This document shows, in pieces, positions 58,798 through 64,000 of a stretch of DNA of 64,000 bases; position 1 is the first letter of the stretch, and every line of letters begins with the position of its first letter. Origin of the DNA: Metaphire vulgaris (lineage: Eukaryota; Annelida; Clitellata; Crassiclitellata; Megascolecidae); contig CM030862.1 of assembly GCA_018105865.1 (NCBI GenBank), positions 12,617,274 to 12,681,273 of the forward strand. Direction: 5' to 3'. The position numbers and the translations under genes are program-made. A model generated the notes under the pieces. That model was given only the letters and a program-made list of their open reading frames with translations, was not told where the DNA came from and did no database searches.

Positions 58798-58972
58798 CTC
58801 CTCCTGCACGCCACTCGTCTTTCGGTCACTCGTTTCCAGCATCCGTCCTCGTGACGGTCTAAGCAAACTCGCGTGCAGCAACACACGGCGGGCGGAGAAA
58901 ACCCGTACGTTTGCCGAGATCCGCTTCCAGTGCAGAACGAAAAACCCCAGTACCGTATCAAATGCACGATGA

Positions 58973-59025
<53 letters not shown>

Positions 59026-59622
59026 ATGACCCGTCCCCCCTTTCCCGCATAATGAACGGGTCCAATTTGGCTTAACAACCACGAATGGACCCGTCCACAG
59101 AGGAGGTCCTGACGGAATGATCATGGCGGCTTTTTCTACGTTCGGCAACAGGATAATGAAGTCCGTTACTCGCGTGCGTACAACAACCGCGAATTTATGT
59201 AGCGCCTTTATAGAGAGGCACTCCAAAAACTAGCCGCGTACGTCATCTGGCGAAGGCTTACAGGCGTGTCAAAGCAAAAGTAAAACTATGTTGGGGGTGT
59301 GGATGGGTGGGGGTAGTGGGAAATTACTTTAAAATAGCAAACTTTATTGCCCACGAAGCCGTTATGTGAACGCACATAATTTTCGCTTGACCGGAAACTC
59401 GCGTAGGCACGTCAGATAAGGCAACGCGGGTCACCGGGTCATTTTGATTGAACCTTTATCACCTACCTCGGATACAGCATCGATTGGCACATAGGATAGC
59501 GCTGCATTCATGGGTTCTGGATGGATATCTGGAGTACTATTTTTGTTTTCTTTCTTAGGCCGTCCACAAGTCAATAGATACGGTATGTGCGTCATAAGCT
59601 CGGTACTAATTTTGCCACAATT
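56585..59622. other. Non-coding region above the RhoGAP exon
   Basis: Upstream RhoGAP exons are expected here or beyond but none was recognised. It holds a pyrimidine tract at the acceptor, (TA)n at 58041-58071, (CCT)n at 58739-58805 and (GAC)n at 58971-59030. Confidence 0.5.
58739..59030. repeat. (CCT)n and (GAC)n trinucleotide arrays
   Basis: CCT/CTT units run 58739-58805; GAC/GAT units run 58971-59030. Confidence 0.93.
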
Positions 59623-59896
59623 GCTGGGTGTGCTCTATTTCGAACCCTGTAGATCGAAATTGAGAATGATATTATTGATTATTCTTGATAGATTAAAGCA
59701 ATGAAGATGGAACAAGAGGAAAATGTGGATTTTGTCAGAGAATTTCTTCAAATCGATTAGATTTGTACATATCTAGTGCCTATATACCTTCTATTCAACA
59801 GGCCTTCAATAGGCTTCTCTCACAGAGCGAATTCATTATAAAACTTGTTTTTGATGTCTATAAAGCCTGCTGCAGGCCTATAATAAACCAAATATC
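59623..59896 (+). repeat. Direct duplication, first copy
   Basis: From GCTGGGTGTGCTCTATTTCG to AAACCAAATATC it matches 60099-60375 with about 90% identity by eye. A piggyBac-like element starts exactly where it ends. Confidence 0.88.
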
Positions 59897-59978
59897 TTAA
59901 CCCCTTAACTGGGCGCGACGGCTCAGAGCCGTCCAGTTTACATTGAGTTACAGATTTATTCCCCAGTTAAGGGGTTAA
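59897..59978 (+). mobile_element. piggyBac-like MITE, diverged subfamily copy 4
   Basis: This 82-bp element has perfect 17-bp terminal repeats TTAACCCCTTAACTGGG. The shared interior TTTACATTGAGTTACAG is kept, but the central hairpin is GACGGCTC-A-GAGCCGTC instead of CGGATATATCCG. It sits at the edge of a duplicated segment. Confidence 0.8.
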
Positions 59979-60098
59979 TACGCGGCTCTTCCCTCGATCG
60001 CCCTACTAGGCATTCCGTTAGATATTCGTCATGTCTTTCATTTAGTTGATGTCCCTAGTTCTCGTACAGTCAATGGCGTTAGGGTGTAGTATGAAATG

Positions 60099-60381
60099 GC
60101 TGGGTGTGCTCTATTTCGAACCCTGTAGATCGAAATTGATAATGATATTATTGATTATTCTTGCAGAGATTAAAGTAATGAAGAAGGAACAAGAGGAAAA
60201 TGTGGATTTTGTCAGAGAATTTCTTCAAATCGATTAGATTTTTACATATCTAGGGCCTATATACCTTCTATTCAACAGGCCTTCAATAGGCTTCTCTAAC
60301 ACAGCGAATAATTATTATAAAACTTGTTTTTGATGTCTATAAAACCTGTTGCAGGTCTATAATGACCCAGATATTTTAATT
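60099..60381 (+). repeat. Direct duplication, second copy
   Basis: This is the partner of 59623-59896. It ends GACCCAGATATTTTAATT, which contains a TTAA at the point where the first copy carries the transposon. Confidence 0.88.
60167..60237 (+). CDS. Possible short terminal exon in the second copy of a direct duplication
   Basis: A strong acceptor (attattgattattcttgcag) is followed by an open frame that ends KKEQEENVDFVREFLQID and a tag stop at 60235-60237. The same frame is intact in the first duplicate at 59692-59760, where only two codons differ (Ala/Val, Met/Lys), but there the acceptor has become cttgatag. The charged, helical look and frame conservation are the only support. I recognise no family and found no upstream exon. 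Confidence 0.22.
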
Positions 60382-61076
60382 AGGAATAATTATATTCGTG
60401 CTGAGGCAATATCCCGAGGAAAACAATCACTATCCACATAATAGGACCACATTAATGGAACCGAAGTATCCCAGCCTAATTTTAAGGGTTACATTTTTCT
60501 CCCTAACATTGCAACCCCACCTCTTAGACCCACCGGTCGCCACTGATATTGGGTACTCAGTCTTCAACCCCCTCCCAGCTCAAATTTCACAACTCCAACA
60601 CACCGGAAAGTGGCACCCACCCCACCCCGATATAATCGCTCCACGTTTTATGTTTCATGACAAAACGACCAGTAAATTACTACATAAGAAAACGCAAGTT
60701 TTCATGACATAGCACATCAGAAGATGAAGCCCAGGGGCCAGGGGCCAGGGAACATGGACAAAGGGCCAGAGGCGAGGGGCGAGTAAAGTATTCTCGCATC
60801 ATGACGTTGCAAATCAATGTCGCGGTTTGGACACACACAGATTGTGTGGCGTTCTAAAATCCGCAGCGACAGCCTCTCTTCTCCCCTGTGACGCTCTAAT
60901 TCGCCTAATGGCGCCGTCGTCGTCACCAGACGCCATTAGAGGCGGCGTAGTTTTCGATTTCGATCCGTTTCTGGATGAATTGAAAATCACAAACAGACAA
61001 AAGGTCGCAGCAAAGAACAATCTCGGATCGCTGAACATACAATCGATCCCCACTAATGCATACGCCAAAATCTCTT

Positions 61077-61078
<2 letters not shown>

Positions 61079-61168
<90 letters not shown>
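61079..61168. repeat. (CT)n microsatellite
   Basis: A CT run of about 90 bp with one CC interruption. Confidence 0.97.
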
Positions 61169-61171
<3 letters not shown>

Positions 61172-62927
61172 TGCGACGTCGCCACTCGGTCCCTCAATCG
61201 ATGATTTTCTGGTTGGGGGGGGGGGTGATAGTGTTTTAGGAATCTAGGCGTAGCCATTGTCGACGTTGTCATCTTCGTAATGTCGCCGTGTCGTGTCGCT
61301 CGACAATTATCTTTGGTGACGCCCACGTTTTTGTGCAAAACATATAGTGGGATTTCAATCTTTATCCGGTCAATATGGAGACCAGAGAGCGATTGTGGAC
61401 GGTAATGCTATTTATCTGGTAAATAGAAGCCGTATACGGCCACTGATCCTTAATACAGGGGCGCATCCAGGAATTCATTGGCAGGGGCATTTGTGTGCAA
61501 TTCCCATTCTGCCCTACAACGCCCCTCCCTAGTGGAGACTAAAGGGCCTATAAGGAGTCTGGTGGAAACTAAAGGGCAGTCATGCACGTCCGAATGACTA
61601 CTCGACCGATCATCCGTGTCATCCATTAAGGCGTGACATTGGAACTCGACGACTGCCGAACGTTCCATAATTTCCTCTCATGAAACTGTGAATTAGACTG
61701 AAATGAAAGACGTCACGGATAACAGTAACACCGGAATGGATCAGCTAACTATCCCCAATCTGCTGTCTGTCTTTCTGTCTGTCTGTCTGTCTGTATCTTT
61801 CTGTTTCGGTAGGCCTCCCTGTCCGTACGGTTTATCGGTTTTTCATCTGTCCGTCTGACCGTCTTCTTGTCTTTCTGTTTGTCCGTTCCTGTGTCTGCGT
61901 GAAGGTCAATGGTAATCACGTGATTGAAGAAGACCGAGCTTTTGTGTGGACGACAGCGACATCTGTTGTCATGAGACAAGCCACTCGCTTTAAAGTCTGA
62001 GAATTGGGAGTGGGTTGGGGATGGGAGGAGGGGATAAGGGGGTAAGAAACGGAGCCGAGACAGGAGAGGGTGGCGATAGAGGGGGAGTTTACCTCAATAC
62101 CCTTTAGAATTTTCGGTTACAGGTGTCCGGAAACGTAAGCATAGCGCAGTGATGACGTCATCCGATCTATGAAATAATTATATAGCTCTAGTGTCCAATG
62201 CAGGAGGCTCCTACATCTTGTATAAAGCTAAGAATAAATTATAATAAGACACTGAAAGGAGATTAGAAGCTCATAAGACCGAGCCAGGTCCCAGGGCCCG
62301 CGAATACTCAGCCAGGGGCCCAGGGCCCCCTAAGACTGAGTTAGGGAGGGCCTCCAGGGTCCCCGAAATTTGAGTCAGGTGCCCGGGGTCCCTAAGACTG
62401 AGCCAGGGTTCCAGCGATTCAGTGTTACGCTAACGTAATCAAAGCAGCGGAGATGCTCAGATGAATTTATGTAGCGCAACTTCTGCCCGACCTTCTTGAA
62501 TCCCCTACGGCGGGCGACGGTCGGTAATTGATCGGGTCAACCTACCGGGTCAAAGTTCAGGTCCAAAGTTCAAGGCTCGACGCCCAGCACTCCAGCAGCA
62601 GCAGCAGCAGCAGCAGCGGAGAATCAAGATCGACGATGCCTGAATTATGCAGCGCAATTCTGGATTTTTATAGCGCCCGTTTTCGCTCAAGAAGAACAGA
62701 CCGAGACTCAACGGAAAGCAATCGTCCCCCTTATCTCTGAACACACCAGCGAGAATCGGTTAAGTCTTCTCTGTCGTTATCTAGTTCTCGATTAGCCTTG
62801 CGGATAGATGGATGGAAGGATAGACGGATTAGTGGATGGATTAGTGGATTAATGGATGAATGGATGTATGGGTGGATGGATAGATGGTACGGATGGGTGG
62901 ATGCTTGGATGGGTGGATGGATGAATG

Positions 62928-63087
62928 CAGTGTTTATTCAAGGCCTTCTCTGGGGGGAATTCCCCTAAGTTTGAAATTCCCCCCCCCAAATTTTGACATT
63001 TTGGCAAGTAGTATGACTTCCCCAATGTCTATCCCCCCAAATTTTTTTGAAACTCCACCAATGCCTAGGTGGCTAGAATAACCATTG
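62928..63087 (-). mobile_element. hAT-like MITE inside a (GGAT)n array
   Basis: This is an inverted relative of the copy at 25338, CAGTGTTTATTCAAGGCC to GGCTAGAATAACCATTG. Both flanks are GGAT-type microsatellite (gatgaatg and gatgggat), so it split one array. Confidence 0.7.
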
Positions 63088-64000
63088 GATGGGATGGATG
63101 GATGGATGGATGGATGGATGGGATGATATCCAGCATAGGAAACTTCAAAGTTCAATGACGGCGAAAACACCAGAATGTGACGTCACGGCCTGCTGCCGTA
63201 TTTGCGTAATGTATGGACAGAGGACATCAAATATTTACCAGAAAGAGGCTTTAATCACCCGAACGAGGCAGTTTTCCTTTCAAGGCAAGATCCGCCATCT
63301 GCTCCTTATTTAACGTCTTCAACAATGTGTGCATGCGATCCTCCATCCATGCAGCGCCTGCCTTTTATAGATCTTTAAGGATCATTACTCGAACAAATTC
63401 ATCATAAATTCATCCCATCACCTTCCTCCTCCTCCTCCTCCTCTTCTTCTTCTCTTCATCGTCATCTTCTTCTTTTATACTTCTTCTCTTCTTCTTCTTC
63501 TATCTGCCCCTGTCTGTCTGTCTGTCTGTCTGTCTATCTGTCTGTCTGTTCCTCTCTCTCTGTGTTCGCGTTCATCGATCATTCCGTCTGTGTGGCGTCG
63601 TCGTTGTCATTGGCAACCGATGGCGTCGTCGTCATTGGCAACCGATGGCGTCGCCAATGGCAACCGTGCGTCGGCGCGAAATAATTTACAGGGAAAATAA
63701 ACGCCAGAGGTCCTTCGGAACGACGGAAGAAAGAAGAGGGGAACCGTGTAGGAGAAAAAGAAGAAAGAGAAAGAGAAGAAGAATGAGGAGGAGGAGGAGG
63801 AGGAGGAGGAGGAAACCGGCAGAAGATTGCGATGAAATTCTGAAAGTCTTCCGTTGAAAGTGGATTGATGAACAGATCGGAAGGATGGTAGAGCGGAAAA
63901 GAGAAATAGTGGAAAAGAGGAAAGGTCCTGGATCTGGAAAATTCGATCGGAAAAGAAGACGAGGTTAAGTAAAGATATCCGACGACGACAACGACGCTCA

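Larger units (their letters stand above)
60382..64000. other. Right-end non-coding region
   Basis: No gene is recognised. It holds (CT)n at 61079-61168, GTCT repeats near 61763, a (GCA)n run at 62594-62618, GGAT-type repeats at 62800-63120 split by a hAT-like MITE, (CTT)n and (CTGT)n at 63430-63550 and (GGA)n near 63785. Confidence 0.5.

Noticed and set aside
60908..61204. Plus-strand frame starting MAPSSSPDAIRGG
   Set aside because: It runs into (CT)n and gives Ser-Leu repeats; no domain and no splice site that clearly ends it.

Overview
The window is nuclear DNA of an invertebrate bilaterian animal. It carries intron-bearing genes, a FoxF forkhead gene, a Cys-loop receptor gene and a rhodopsin-type receptor, set in about 60 kb of non-coding DNA crowded with microsatellites and short non-autonomous DNA transposons. 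A lophotrochozoan (mollusc, annelid, brachiopod, nemertean or similar) fits best. The main clue is the receptor: it is nicotinic-like but has a Pro-Ala M1-M2 loop without the cation-selecting Glu, a trait I recall from anion-selective snail acetylcholine receptors. The species cannot be named from the sequence.

Layout: (1) 1-6269, plus strand: the 3' part of a nicotinic-acetylcholine-receptor-like subunit, three exons (139-245, 4568-5097, 5752-6269), with its 5' exons off the left edge. (2) 8651-9951, minus strand: a class A peptide-type GPCR, convergent with the receptor and apparently intronless, but broken by one reading-frame shift near the second extracellular loop. (3) 9952-45691: no confident gene in about 36 kb; one candidate signal-peptide exon (17429-17600), microsatellites and many MITEs. 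(4) 45692-47144, minus strand: the large first coding exon of FoxF, ending at a canonical splice donor. (5) 47145-56311: intergenic, microsatellite-rich. (6) 56312-56584, minus strand: an apparent terminal exon carrying the C-terminal half of a RhoGAP domain; its upstream exons were not found. (7) 56585-64000: repeats, plus a 280-bp direct duplication that may carry a short terminal exon.

The genes do not form a functional unit. The receptor and GPCR are neuronal-type membrane proteins, FoxF is a visceral-mesoderm transcription factor, and RhoGAP is a GTPase regulator.

The richest signal is in the repeats. There are about 16 hAT-like MITEs, several with exact or near-exact 8-bp target duplications, two nested in other repeats with the old target recognisable. 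There are four piggyBac-like TTAA elements of about 80 bp whose central hairpin is kept although its sequence changed, and pogo-like, mariner-like and ISL2EU-like short elements. A recurrent TATAGCGC motif looks like the tail of an old SINE family. No transposase ORF was seen, so autonomous partners would be elsewhere.
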